Assembly (NCBI RefSeq): GCF_001907675.1
Contig: NZ_MPNT01000021.1
Location: forward strand, 1-64,000
Direction of reading: 5' to 3'
DNA: 64,000 nucleotides
From: Mycobacterium paraffinicum
GTDB taxonomy: Bacteria; Actinomycetota; Actinomycetes; Mycobacteriales; Mycobacteriaceae
The position numbers and the translations under genes were made by a program. The notes below the pieces were generated by a model that saw nothing but the letters and a program-made list of their open reading frames with translations, did not search any database and had not been told where the DNA came from. Positions 63,857-64,000 of this stretch are shown here, one piece after another. Position 1 is the stretch's first letter, and every line of letters begins with the position of its first letter.

Positions 63857-64000
63857 CCCGCCCCACGATCGGCATCATCGGCGCCGGGCCCGGCGGACTG
63901 GCCCTGGGAATCCTGTTGTCGCGGGCCGGCTTCCGGGACTTCACCATCTTCGACCGGGAGGACGGCGTCGGTGGCACCTGGCGGATCAACACGTATCCGG
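63853..64000 (+). CDS. FAD-dependent monooxygenase, Baeyer-Villiger-like (partial, cut by window end)
   Basis: The first 49 residues are present. GIIGAGPGGLALGILLSRAG is the FAD-binding Rossmann motif and DREDGVGGTWRINTYP follows, matching the GGTW-x-x-N-x-YPG context shared by Baeyer-Villiger and related class B monooxygenases. A Baeyer-Villiger enzyme turns a ketone into an ester or lactone. The fingerprint motif lies beyond the window, so the exact class is open. Confidence 0.78.
   Translation, partial: MTRPTIGIIGAGPGGLALGILLSRAGFRDFTIFDREDGVGGTWRINTYP

Overview
The window is high-GC actinobacterial DNA, and gene content and order point to a slow-growing Mycobacterium, probably close to the M. 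avium complex. From about 1.6 kb to 42 kb it follows, in order, the M. tuberculosis block Rv0132c to Rv0161: fgd2, Rv0133, ephF, Rv0135c, cyp138, msrA, Rv0138-Rv0148, ptpB, fadE2, pntAA-pntAB-pntB, Rv0158, Rv0161. Rv numbers come from memory of gene order and protein features, not from a search. There is no rRNA, tRNA, CRISPR array, insertion sequence or phage gene that I can see. Bases 1-158 are not biological: they are Illumina Nextera adapter, index and past-the-end base calls left at a contig edge. The first gene is therefore cut, and it also carries a one-base deletion error.

Layout. (1) 159-3.8 kb: hemerythrin-like protein with a SigF-type promoter, cation-diffusion transporter, fgd2, a GNAT and a small acidic protein. 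(2) 3.9-11.5 kb: a stretch absent between Rv0133 and ephF in M. tuberculosis, holding a TetR / reductase / fatty-acid desaturase unit, an SRPBCC protein with an F420-type oxidoreductase, a DUF1214 protein with its TetR, and a sulfotransferase. (3) 11.5-35.4 kb: the conserved backbone from ephF to Rv0158, with dps (SigF-type promoter), pirin and DUF1348 genes added, and tandem SAM methyltransferases ending in a truncated third copy. (4) 35.5-42.1 kb: a CYP125-like P450, an unlisted 41-residue gene, a TetR, a hydrolase, a DapB-like oxidoreductase, a hydroxysteroid-dehydrogenase-like SDR and the FAD oxidase Rv0161. (5) 42.1-46.5 kb: a TetR-mmpS-mmpL export module sitting where adhE1 (Rv0162c) is in M. 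tuberculosis. (6) 46.5-53.0 kb and 57.1-64 kb: a catabolic region, interrupted by a ZIP transporter and a small TetR-controlled hydrolase island at 53.1-56.4 kb.

The most interesting system is the catabolic region. A 25-bp element (TTTACAAA-N8-MAAGTGTCA) occurs three times with fixed spacing: before the SMP-30 lactonase / thioesterase / TetR genes, before the TesB / LLM / acyl-CoA dehydrogenase genes, and before the operon from 58.47 kb to the window end. That operon has a P450, an alcohol dehydrogenase, an SDR, an HpaI-type aldolase and the start of a Baeyer-Villiger-like monooxygenase, in tightly overlapping frames; a CoA-transferase lies just upstream. Together the genes could hydroxylate a cyclic or branched lipid, oxidise it to a ketone, convert that to a lactone, open the lactone, load it on CoA and beta-oxidise it. 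The substrate is not evident from sequence.

TetR-family repressors are very numerous (thirteen). Many sit next to clear palindromes, notably the paired GGTAC-N6-GTACC sites between Rv0135c and cyp138, paired GAAC-N3/4-GTTC sites before mmpS, and a 13-bp-arm palindrome at 55.6 kb. Several starts look leaderless, and a 14-codon leader frame is coupled to the Rv0138 homologue.
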